Below, one piece after another: positions 45,821 to 54,136 of a stretch of DNA of 64,000 nucleotides (position 1 is its first letter; every line of letters begins with the position of its first letter). Where the stretch lies: the NCBI GenBank assembly GCA_022241785.1, contig JAKOMP010000002.1, positions 110,681 through 174,680 of the forward strand, written 5' to 3'. The notes below the pieces were generated by a model, which had not been told where the DNA came from, made no database searches, and was given only the letters and a program-made list of their open reading frames with translations. The position numbers were made by a program, and so were the translations under genes. The DNA is from Cyanocohniella sp. LLY (GTDB taxonomy: Bacteria; Cyanobacteriota; Cyanobacteriia; Cyanobacteriales; Nostocaceae).

Positions 45821-48800
45821 ATGAACCTCTCGTTGTCGTTCAGAGTTCAAGGAGATATGAACAAAGATATTAGTAACGAACAATCTCCTACTCGAGAAGC
45901 GGCTATTCTCAAACTTGTGCAAATAATTGCAGGAGATATAAGTCTCGCATCAGAGTTTAGCCAATATTGGGTGATGCGTGAGTTTAAACTGGGTGATGAA
46001 TTGAGTAGTGCTGCTCTCAATGAAGACAGTTTTCTACATTTTGTTTGTCAAGGTCGCGTGCGTTTGTTGAGTTTTGATGTAACTCTCAAGCGAGAAGTTT
46101 CGACACAATTAATATTAGCAGAACAAACTTTTGGGGCAGATCATTTATTTTGTCATCAACCTTTACCATACCGGGCGATCGCAGCGAGTGCGGGTTATGT
46201 AGCCAGCATAGCCATTGCTGATTTAAAACAGTGGTTAGAGCGTTTACCTAGTCTCGAAAGTTATTTACAGCATTTTACAGGTGAACAGCAAGCATTAATT
46301 TTCTTTAAAACTTATACTGAGTTGCGATCGCTTACCAGTAACACTGTGCGTGAATTGCTCCCCTACTTTGTAGCCACTAAGATAACGGCTGGCTCATCTT
46401 TAGCAGAAGTCACTGCACTAGTAAAGGGGCATTTTTGGTTAGTCAGTGGCAAAATTGCAAGTTCACAACAGATAGGAGATAGCTGGGGATATGCCGATAC
46501 CGCACCGAATGATGGTATTGCCCAAACTGATTTGTTAGTTTACCACCTATCTCCAACACACTGGGAAACAGTCAGAGCGATCGCACCGCAGTTATTGGCT
46601 GGTGGTGAACCAGTAGCAGAAGTCTTGGAAGTTGCCCAAATACCACTTCCTGCGCCATCAGAAACTAGTATCGAAACTATTTACCCTTCTCCAGAGGAAC
46701 CTCTAGCAGAGATTGCAGAAATTGATTTTCTGGAAACAGATGACCAGCTACCATCAAAAGCTAAGTCTTGGCGTGACTATCCATTTATTCAACAACAAAG
46801 TTCATCAGATTGTGGTGCGGCGTGTTTGGCAATGATTAGCCAATATTGGGGTAAGTACTTGCGCCTCTATACTCTGCGGAATTTAGCCCAAGTAGACCGC
46901 ATGGGTGCATCTCTCCAGGACTTAGCCGCAGCGGCGGAAACCTTAGGATATGATGTGCTACCAGTAAGGGCAAGTTTAGATAAGTTTGATACTTATGCCC
47001 ATCCTTGGATTGCCCACTGGCAAGGCATTCACTATATAGTTGTCTGGCAAGTTAAAAGCGATCGCTTGTTGATTTCTGACCCAGCTTTAGGTAAACAATG
47101 GATGTCACGTCCAGAATTTATCGCGAGTTGGACAGGGTATGCTTTACTATTAAATCCCACTGAGCGTTTTCACACCCTCAAAAGCGAAAAAGTTTCTTGG
47201 GGTCGTTATGGGGATACCTTGTGGAATTACCGAAAATTAATTGGGCCGATTATTCTTTCTTTAATGTTGGTGCAATTATTTGAGTTAGCAACGCCTTTAT
47301 TTACCCAAATAGTCATTGACCAAATAATTCCCCGACAAGATTTTGAAACCCTAAATATTTTTGTTCTCAGCTTTCTGGGTTTAGGTATCTGGCGCACTGT
47401 CTTAACAGCACAGCGTCAATACCTCTTGGAGTATATTGCTAACCGCATCGACTTGAATTTGATTGGTAGTTTTATTAACTATACTTTGCAGTTACCGTTG
47501 CAATTTTTTGCATCGCGTCAAGTAGAAGACATTCTCAGCCGTGTCCCAGAAAATAGCAAGATTCAGTTGTTTCTCACCCGACAAGCTGTCAGCGCAATTA
47601 TCGACGTTTTCATGGTGGTGATTTATCTGGGGTTGATCACTTATTACAACTGGCAATTAACTTGTGTGGTGCTGGGTTGGCTGTTATTAATTGTGATTTT
47701 GACTCTCGCCACAACGCCATCTCTAAAAAAAGCTGCCCAGGAAATTATCAAAGAATCAGCAGGACATAATTCTGCAATGCTGGAAATGATGACTGGTATT
47801 GTCACAGTTAAAACCACAGCAGCGGAGTACCCTGTGCAAATGCATTGGGAAGAGCGTTTTCAGAAAATGCTCAAGGTGCGGTTACGGGGGCGAAAGTTAG
47901 CTAGTAACTGGCAATTAATTAGGGGTTTGATTAATCAAATTGGCATTACCTTGGTTTTGTGGTTCGGTGTCAATATGGTGATTAATGGGCAAATGTCCCT
48001 GGGTAAGTTTATCGCTTTTAATTTACTCATTAGTAATATCACAATGGCAGTGTTGGCATTGGTGAGTTTTTGGCATGAGTTACCAGAAATTCAGATTTCT
48101 CTAGAGAAGTTGGCAGATATTTTTGCCTCCCAGCCAGAAGATAATTCCCCCACACCTTTACTAGTAATGCCCGCAATTCGCGGTGAAGTCCATTTTGAAA
48201 ATGTTTCTTTTGGATACAACCCTGGTAAATATCACAACACCTTGCACAATATTTCTTTTCAGGTGCAACCCCAGCAGACCATTGGTATTATCGGTCGCAG
48301 TGGTTCAGGTAAAAGTACATTAATGAATTTGCTGGCTGGTTTATATCGTCCCGACACAGGCCGGATATTAATTGATGGACAAGATATTGCCCTAGTTTCG
48401 CCGCAGTCGTTACGCAGTCAATTAATTTTGGTACCCCAGGAGTGTTGTTTATTTTCCGGAACCATTTTAGAAAACATTACCCTGTATAGTTCAGAGTTTA
48501 GTTTAGAACAGGCGATCGCCTCTGCCAAAGTAGCAGAAGCACACAGCTTTATTCAGTCATTGCCTTTGGGGTATAACACCCAAGTCGGAGAACGGGGGAT
48601 GATGTTATCTAGTGGACAAAAACAAAAAATTGCCATCGCCAGGGCATTAATTAGGAATCCCCGGATTTTAATTTTGGATGAAGCGACTAGCGGCCTAGAT
48701 GCAGAGTCAGAACGCTGTCTACAAAAAAACTTAACACGCTTCAGTAGCGATCGTACTACTTTTATCATTTCTCATCGTCTCTCTAGCGTCCGTCATGCAG

Positions 48801-48904
48801 ACTGTATATTCGTCCTAGACAGAGGTGTTTTAGTAGAACAAGGCACTCATCAACAATTAATGGCCACAGCTAGTCTTTATCACCACTTAGCCCAACTGCA
48901 ATGA
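45821..48904 (+). CDS. hetC: HetC-like peptidase-containing ABC exporter
   Basis: A 1027-residue membrane protein matching HetC, the heterocyst-differentiation exporter, in domain order and in lying upstream of hetP. Residues 1-270 hold two cyclic-nucleotide-binding-like beta folds. A C39 peptidase follows (about 318-440) with the triad Cys331 (SSSDCGAACLAMI), His404 (GIHYIVVW) and Asp420 (LLISDPA), all present. Six spans come next, then the ATPase with GRSGSGKST and the unusual signature LSSGQKQ, Walker B LILDEATSGLD. C39 exporters cleave double-glycine leaders while exporting peptides; a HetC cargo has not been defined. The start is uncertain: ATG at 45821 lacks a ribosome site, while ATG at 45857 follows AAGGAG too closely. 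Confidence 0.88.
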   Translation: MNLSLSFRVQGDMNKDISNEQSPTREAAILKLVQIIAGDISLASEFSQYWVMREFKLGDELSSAALNEDSFLHFVCQGRVRLLSFDVTLKREVSTQLILAEQTFGADHLFCHQPLPYRAIAASAGYVASIAIADLKQWLERLPSLESYLQHFTGEQQALIFFKTYTELRSLTSNTVRELLPYFVATKITAGSSLAEVTALVKGHFWLVSGKIASSQQIGDSWGYADTAPNDGIAQTDLLVYHLSPTHWETVRAIAPQLLAGGEPVAEVLEVAQIPLPAPSETSIETIYPSPEEPLAEIAEIDFLETDDQLPSKAKSWRDYPFIQQQSSSDCGAACLAMISQYWGKYLRLYTLRNLAQVDRMGASLQDLAAAAETLGYDVLPVRASLDKFDTYAHPWIAHWQGIHYIVVWQVKSDRLLISDPALGKQWMSRPEFIASWTGYALLLNPTERFHTLKSEKVSWGRYGDTLWNYRKLIGPIILSLMLVQLFELATPLFTQIVIDQIIPRQDFETLNIFVLSFLGLGIWRTVLTAQRQYLLEYIANRIDLNLIGSFINYTLQLPLQFFASRQVEDILSRVPENSKIQLFLTRQAVSAIIDVFMVVIYLGLITYYNWQLTCVVLGWLLLIVILTLATTPSLKKAAQEIIKESAGHNSAMLEMMTGIVTVKTTAAEYPVQMHWEERFQKMLKVRLRGRKLASNWQLIRGLINQIGITLVLWFGVNMVINGQMSLGKFIAFNLLISNITMAVLALVSFWHELPEIQISLEKLADIFASQPEDNSPTPLLVMPAIRGEVHFENVSFGYNPGKYHNTLHNISFQVQPQQTIGIIGRSGSGKSTLMNLLAGLYRPDTGRILIDGQDIALVSPQSLRSQLILVPQECCLFSGTILENITLYSSEFSLEQAIASAKVAEAHSFIQSLPLGYNTQVGERGMMLSSGQKQKIAIARALIRNPRILILDEATSGLDAESERCLQKNLTRFSSDRTTFIISHRLSSVRHADCIFVLDRGVLVEQGTHQQLMATASLYHHLAQLQ

Positions 48905-49732
48905 CAAATGTAAATAAAGGCTCGTAGTAAGTCTTTTCTAAAATCCTACGGGTATACCTGTGCTTTACCACCGCAGACGTGCCAAATCATCTTCTCGCAG
49001 AGTAGGGTGTAAAGCCCCTCTAAAAAGCTGATGTCATATATCAGCAGTTGCCTCATAAGTATAGGTTAGGAAATAAATTAATCATAAAACTCAGGACATC
49101 CAGAAACTTTCAAGCCTGTACTCTTCTAGCCCCTAGTACTCCTAACCATTCTAAATAAGTAAAAAGCCTATTCTATAAGCATTAAGACAGCGCTAATATT
49201 TCTAGCTGTATGAATATAATAAATTTCCATGTAGGGTGTGTTACCGCGTAGCGCAACGCACCGTCAACTACGGCATCACAGACCCTACGGACTATAGGTA
49301 ATGTTTGTGGGTTAAAAAAGTTAGTAGAGCATCGCAATTCTAAATTTTCTATAAGGACCTGCTATATTTCTACTCCCAATTATCTTGGTACTAATTAAAA
49401 AGTAACGATACATACCACAAAGCATCAAGGATTACAACCTAAGAGTTGCAATTATCTGCTGAATATCCGGCAAAATCCCAAACAATTTTGCCGTAAAGTT
49501 ACTATCCATACTATGTCTAGAACTCTTGAATATTAAGCAATTTAGCCGCATTAACCCACTTAAACAATGCATAGCAGGTAAAAATAATTTTCAATAACTC
49601 AACCTCAAACCTATTAACTTAACGTTTTAATGATATTTATCTCGTTCTTTTTATTAGTTATTTATCAACTCATTGAGTGGTAAAGTTTTCTAGTATACTG
49701 ATAAAAGATAAAGCTTCAAATGCGGAGCTACT
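48905..49732. other. hetC-hetP intergenic region, upstream part
   Basis: No gene. It contains fragments of dispersed palindromes, for example GTAGGGTGTGTTACCGCGTAGCGC near 49231, and nothing else recognised. The hetP control elements begin at 49733. Confidence 0.6.
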
Positions 49733-49749
49733 GAGGGGTTTAACCCCCC
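49733..49749. promoter_or_regulatory. HetR-type 17-bp inverted repeat upstream of hetP
   Basis: GAGGGGTTTAACCCCCC differs at two positions from the 17-base inverted repeat GAGGGGTCTAACCCCTC reported upstream of hetP in Anabaena PCC 7120 and bound by HetR. It lies 52 bases before the DIF-type promoter. Seen in sequence; HetR binding is inferred from the published homologue. Confidence 0.85.
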
Positions 49750-49800
49750 ATTACTTAGTAAAAAGGGGACAAAAACCAAAGTTGCACAGCATACTAGGAA

Positions 49801-49829
49801 TCCGGAAAAATGTTCAGTAAATTTAATTT
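49801..49829 (+). promoter_or_regulatory. DIF-type promoter of hetP (TCCGGA-N17-TAATTT)
   Basis: TCCGGA (49801-49806) and TAATTT (49824-49829) are separated by 17 bases. TCCGGA in the -35 position is the DIF motif of promoters induced in differentiating cells (for example nsiR1). Transcription should start near 49836, giving a leader of nearly 700 nt before hetP, comparable to the distal hetP start in Anabaena. Confidence 0.75.
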
Positions 49830-50162
49830 ATGATCATGTTAGAATAGCTGATGACATTAAAGATAAAACGTAGTATAAATACTAAAGTAGTCATTAATGT
49901 TTTAGGAGTAACAGTTTTTATCTTCTAGCCTAAAACAAATAAATTTCTCTAGAAATACCTTGATTTTAGAGCCAAAAAATATACAATAAAGTTATCAGGT
50001 CAGAGATTAAACTAGGGTTTCAATCTTTCCAAATAGGTAAAAACTGCATCTACCGCGAGCCAAATAAAGACTTGTTTCTGCTAGTCAAATTCCATACAAA
50101 ATGTGGATTTTATACCGTTATTTCGCTGTCAAGCAAAACTTACAAATGAACAATCAGCAGTA

Positions 50163-50231
50163 ATGGCTACTTCTATTAACGCCGCAGGCAGTCTCAAAAA
50201 CTACGGCACAGCAGTAAACAGACTTGATTAA
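50163..50231 (+). CDS. Possible 22-codon leader ORF in the hetP message
   Basis: ATG at 50163, TAA at 50229-50231; product MATSINAAGSLKNYGTAVNR plus two residues. It has no ribosome site, and part of the DNA (GCCGCAGGCAGTCTC) resembles a dispersed repeat, so coding is doubtful. Its stop codon lies in and next to the first arm of the terminator-like hairpin at 50222-50247, an arrangement seen in attenuators. Confidence 0.2.
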   Translation: MATSINAAGSLKNYGTAVNRLD

Positions 50232-50247
50232 ACACAGTCAAGTTTTT
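50222..50247 (+). terminator. Terminator-like hairpin within the hetP leader
   Basis: ACTTGA (50222-50227) and TCAAGT (50238-50243) form a short stem followed by TTTTT. The stem is weak (six pairs), so termination would be partial. It would split the long leader from the small ORF and hetP. Confidence 0.4.
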
Positions 50248-50311
50248 CATTAAAAGTCAAATCATCAGGTCAAATGCAGTTGCAACCTCACATCAAGGAG
50301 GAAGGTTAGAG

Positions 50312-50413
50312 ATGACGCTCTATGATTTTTATTTTTACTACTATCTAAAAAGATTTTTGTACACAGTTGTGGATGTAGCTAATAAATTTGCTCAACATCC
50401 GCTCAATATCTAA
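50312..50413 (+). CDS. 33-residue aromatic small ORF upstream of hetP
   Basis: ATG at 50312 follows AAGGAGG (50295-50301) with a 10-base spacer, one of the strongest ribosome sites in the window. The peptide starts MTLYDFYFYYYLKRFLYTVV and ends NKFAQHPLNI; nine of the first 17 residues are aromatic, and the middle could associate with membrane. It lies 98 bases before hetP within the same predicted transcript, while hetP itself has no Shine-Dalgarno. It could be a real small protein or a leader peptide that controls hetP. I do not recognise a family. Confidence 0.55.
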   Translation: MTLYDFYFYYYLKRFLYTVVDVANKFAQHPLNI

Positions 50414-50511
50414 TATGTTTTTTGGACTCACTAAGTAATTAACAGCCAACAGTAACCCTAATAACCAACGAAACTCAGCCAGTTTCATTAACAACAACAA
50501 CACCTAACACT

Positions 50512-50925
50512 ATGAATCAAGATATTCCTGGAATTAGTAGCAACTTCAATAAAGCCATGAATCCTCAACAATTTGACCAAATAGTGGAAGCAATTCTTGC
50601 TGGAAAGTATTCCTGGGCATGTGTTTTAATGCTACGCATAGTTGGTTACAACCCTTTGCATTACATTCCCTACCGCACTTATAACCGACTACTGAAAGAA
50701 AATACCCAAAACAGAACACATCAACAGCATCACGAAAATAAGAATGCTGCTAAACCATCAATTAACCAAAAATCTCATTCTCAGGCTTCTACCAGTTGTT
50801 TAAGTAAAATCAAAGACCTGGCGTATCTAGAAGTGGTAGGAAAACAAAAAGCAGAAATTCGTGGTGCTGGTATGGATAATTACTCAGCGCAGTCAAACCA
50901 AGACTCTCAAACCTTAGCATCTTAA
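50512..50925 (+). CDS. hetP: Heterocyst differentiation protein HetP
   Basis: A 137-residue regulator of commitment to heterocyst development. Residues about 14-62 ([51 protein letters not shown]) are the conserved HetP domain. The remainder is polar and disordered, rich in His, Asn, Gln and Ser. HetP acts downstream of HetR and interacts with its paralogues and HetR in Anabaena. It sits about 1.6 kb after hetC, as in other heterocyst formers. The start has no ribosome site; an AC-rich unstructured leader (ACAACAACAACACC) precedes the ATG. It is shorter than the Anabaena protein, mainly in the tail. Confidence 0.92.
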   Translation: MNQDIPGISSNFNKAMNPQQFDQIVEAILAGKYSWACVLMLRIVGYNPLHYIPYRTYNRLLKENTQNRTHQQHHENKNAAKPSINQKSHSQASTSCLSKIKDLAYLEVVGKQKAEIRGAGMDNYSAQSNQDSQTLAS

Positions 50926-50982
50926 TTAAAACCGGGAAGCACTCACAATTTATCCGGCAAAAGTTGTGAATTCAATTAAAAC
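50926..50982. other. Short spacer after hetP
   Basis: No terminator is visible immediately after hetP; a MITE-like element follows at once. Confidence 0.4.
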
Positions 50983-51127
50983 AGGACTTACGCAAGTGTA
51001 ACAAAAAATAAAAATTTTTTGCTTGTAGTAAGGGCTACCCTACGGGAACGCTGCGCGAACAGCCCTTATCTTGAGGACTAAAGTCCTCACTACAAACTTA
51101 AAATAATATGCCAGTTGCGTAAGTCCT
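50983..51127. mobile_element. MITE-like element, copy C
   Basis: 145 bases bounded by AGGACTTACGCAAGTG and CCAGTTGCGTAAGTCCT (about 13 matching terminal bases). Internal GTAGTAAGGGCT and GAGGACTAAAGTCCTCACTAC palindromes are shared with copies A, B and D. It is non-autonomous with no coding capacity. It sits right after hetP and may provide transcription-blocking structure. Confidence 0.8.
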
Positions 51128-52105
51128 ATAAAAAATCTATTGCATCGATAGATTCTGCTTTACAGTTGTAGGGAACATTGCTGTCTCCCTACAGCTTGGT
51201 CTATCTACTTAAAAATATTGCAACTAATGACGAAAATAATTGCCAAAATCTGCCAAAATGGCAAATATTATTGCCTAAAATCAGATAAATTATAAATAAC
51301 TACTCAACAAGAGGTGTTTGAAGCAAAATTCATTTACAACGATAAAATCAAACATTATCTGATTATGAAACACCTCTAATTGATTGCTATTGCTGAAGCA
51401 GTCAATATTTTAGGGAGTAAATAACTCCTAACCCAAAACTAACGATTCTAGTGTTGCTATTGGTGGTTCTTTTTCCTAGAGAATTTAAGCAGAATAAGTT
51501 AGAGTAGCGTCTCCCCGTAATCCTAATTTTGAATGCCTGTTATCAAGTTTTCAGACGTGGGGAAACTAGATAAAGATTCTTAACTGAAGTTAATGTTATT
51601 TGAGCCTGAACCACTCATATGTAACAGTATTAACATCAGTGGAAAAAGAAAAGTGACAAATTAATCGTTGTTATGGCTGATAGAACTTATAGCTCTTACG
51701 CTTTTTGGCTAACATAATAATCCTCTTCTCCCAACTAGGATTATTTATGCTTGATAAGCTTACAATTTATATAGCTAATACTGGAAGCTCAAACATTTGA
51801 ACAGCTTCCAGTTTTTTTATAGTTTTTAGTTAATTTTAGTAACTATAGGAATCCTGTTTCCTGTTTGTTGGTGTATCCTTCCCTATGCGCTTAAAAACTC
51901 AATACAACTTGAATAGTCTGAGGCTTATTACCTTACCTGGGTCAGCAAGCTATAGGACTCCTATGTGATTTTTGCATTACACGTAGGGTAGGCTTCGGCC
52001 ACAGTATCCAGATTTTGTGGGACTGAAGTTTTTTCAGATATCATTTAGTATTCCTCGATCAAAAATCAACACCGACTACTAAATATCCTCTAGCCCCTAT
52101 CACCC
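51128..52105. other. Non-coding region between hetP and the parvulin-like gene
   Basis: Nearly 1 kb without a supported gene. A very strong terminator stands at 51780-51820 with no ORF before it, so a small RNA may end there. A 14-codon frame ATGGCTGATAGAACTTATAG... at about 51674 is too short to judge. Repeat fragments occur near 51983. Confidence 0.5.
51780..51820 (+). terminator. Strong orphan rho-independent terminator
   Basis: ACTGGAAGCT (51780-51789) pairs perfectly with AGCTTCCAGT (51803-51812), followed by seven T. It lies 860 bases after hetP and 286 bases before the next gene, so it ends a transcript that is not explained by a coding gene. Confidence 0.8.
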
Positions 52106-52855
52106 ATGAGTGACCTTTCTAAGATAGTAATTACATCAGAAGAAATTATCGACTTCCTCAAAAAAGAAATGAATTTGCAGGAAGTATATCAAAAAATCTT
52201 ATTTAATAAAATTATCTGGCGGGTAGCCGCAGAAAAAGGAATAATTGTTACCAATGAAGAAATTGAAGCTGAAGCTAATCGCCAACGACGGGAACAGCGC
52301 TTAGAGAAAGCAACAGACACCCTAGCATGGTTAACTGACCAATTAATTACTCCTAGTGACTGGGAAATGGGAATACGCGATCGCCTATTAGCACAAAAAC
52401 TAGCTCAGGCATTATTTTCTCAAGAAATAGAACAGTTATTTATGCAAAAGCGTTTGGAGTTTGAGCAAGTTATTCTCTATCAAATTATTGTTGATTCTGA
52501 AAAATTGGCTCAAGAAATATATTATCAAATAGGAGATGGGGAAATCAGTTTTTATGATGCTGCTCATATTTATAATATTCATCCTTCATCCAGACAGAAT
52601 TTCGGTTTTGCGGGAATAAAGTATCGATTTTCTCTGCAAATAGAGATAGCTGCTCTTGTATTTCAAACACCACCCAAACAGTTGATAGGTCCTTTAAAAA
52701 CCGAGCAAGGTTATCACCTGTTGATGGTAGAAGAGTTTCTGCCAGCTGAGTTAACATCGGCAAAATATCAAGAACTGATCAATAGTATGTTTCATAATTG
52801 GCTAATGACCGAGTTAGATTATTTACTTAATTCCCAGACTGGGGAAATTTCATAA
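52106..52855 (+). CDS. Parvulin/SurA-like peptidyl-prolyl isomerase family protein
   Basis: A 249-residue soluble protein. The N-terminal two thirds are helical, SurA/PrsA-like (ITSEEIIDFLKKEMNLQEVY, NEEIEAEANRQRREQR). The C-terminal part (about 120-225) has a degenerate PpiC fold ending GPLKTEQGYHLLMVEEF, where a parvulin normally has G-P-x-x-T-x-x-G-x-H. No signal peptide, so it should act in the cytoplasm. It is paralogous to 60042-60824, and both flank the peptidase-ABC/HlyD genes, as in many cyanobacterial exporter clusters. A chaperone or maturation factor for the exported substrate is inferred. Confidence 0.8.
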   Translation: MSDLSKIVITSEEIIDFLKKEMNLQEVYQKILFNKIIWRVAAEKGIIVTNEEIEAEANRQRREQRLEKATDTLAWLTDQLITPSDWEMGIRDRLLAQKLAQALFSQEIEQLFMQKRLEFEQVILYQIIVDSEKLAQEIYYQIGDGEISFYDAAHIYNIHPSSRQNFGFAGIKYRFSLQIEIAALVFQTPPKQLIGPLKTEQGYHLLMVEEFLPAELTSAKYQELINSMFHNWLMTELDYLLNSQTGEIS

Positions 52856-54136
52856 ACTCAATACATCATATCAAATTCTTTTTTATATTTCTCATGGTTT
52901 TCATAATTATATAAAATCAATAAATTTCATTCTCAAGATAGATACTTGTAAGTTTTAAAACCATGATTTTTAGACATATTTTTATCATTCCGGCGATAGA
53001 TGTAGGGGTATTATTAATTTTATATCATAATTTTTTGGTAATCAAATATCTGGAATAAAGTCTTATTTATATATAAACAATTATGGTTAATCAGATAAAA
53101 TTAATTGTTACAAATTTGCGTTTAAGTAAAGTCAACAACTCCGCAGACTTATGACCAATGAAATTAATCATTAATTTCTAATAAAGATATAATCAATATT
53201 GAGTAAAGATTTCATGTTTTTTCTCAAAACCCTTGACTCAATGCCAAAAAATTTCTAAAAGAAGAACAGTAGGTTAAGACAACAAAGTGAAAAACTGTCA
53301 CTTGCTCGTTGAACTTGTTTTCCCAATAATTCCAGATTTATCGAAATCTGCTGATGAAATAATAACTAGTTTTAGGCTAGTCTAGGAAGTAGATTTGTAT
53401 TCATACCTGACCTTAGCTGCTTCTAAGTTCCAATTTGTTTGGAACACGTTTTGGCATCTTTTTGGTAATCCAAACATAACCAGGCTAAATATTTTGAGGT
53501 TTAACTATAAACTTGTATTAGATAGTTAAATAACATCCTCAAAATAGGAGTCATCAAAAGACTCCATATCACTTCCCTGTGATCATCAACCAAGATCAAT
53601 GGTTGAAAGCACTACCAACATCAAACCAGGCTGCGGGGAAGTCTATCAAATTTTTGGCGTTAATCAGTGAGTAGTTCACTGGTTTAAGGTGTTTTACCAG
53701 AAATCGCTGTTTATGAGAGTAGACAACAGCTATGTTTGCTGCATATTTTGTCAGGTTTGCTTACTACTACTTATTGACTATTGGCGCTTCTATCTTGGGA
53801 GCGCGCTCTTCAACGAAGAATTTGCTAACTGGGAAAAATAGAAAAGTCCCGTGATTTTATACGAGCTTTTTAATTACTCCTCTCATTTCCGCCCTGGCTA
53901 CAAAGATGCTGGAGTGTTGAGGCTAAAAGGCAAGTATAAACCGGGTATATATCCCCTAGATCCTCATAATACTAGGGGTAAACACCAAGCATTATCCACG
54001 CATGATTTCAATACTTAGTTAGTCTGACAAGGCTGATTAACTTTGTAATGGCAAAACCTAATTTATCAAGGTTTTTGCCATAGCTGCAACGGATAAATTT
54101 GCCCACATTTTCAGTAAATGGCAATTGGTAATTTAT
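52856..54136. other. 1.3-kb region rich in hairpins and tiny ORFs
   Basis: No clear gene. Hairpins: GTTCCA/TGGAAC (53427-53445), GGAGTC/GACTCC (53547-53565), CCCCTAG/CTAGGGG (53953-53978) and ATGGCAAAACCT/AGGTTTTTGCCAT (54048-54081). Tiny frames: 53599-53670 (23 aa), 53713-53841 (42 aa, Cys-rich start, hydrophobic middle) and 53732-53854 (40 aa, hydrophobic with GASILGA). None has a good ribosome site. This is the natural place to look for an exporter substrate, but none shows a standard double-glycine leader. Confidence 0.45.
54048..54081. promoter_or_regulatory. Inverted repeat just upstream of the HTH gene
   Basis: ATGGCAAAACCT and AGGTTTTTGCCAT are near-perfect inverted repeats with a nine-base spacer, ending 55 bases before the ATG of the HTH gene. 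It may be an operator for the HTH protein or a terminator for upstream transcription; no T-run supports the latter. Confidence 0.45.

Noticed and set aside
53953-53978. CCCCTAG/CTAGGGG hairpin as terminator
   Set aside because: No T-run follows and no gene lies directly before it.
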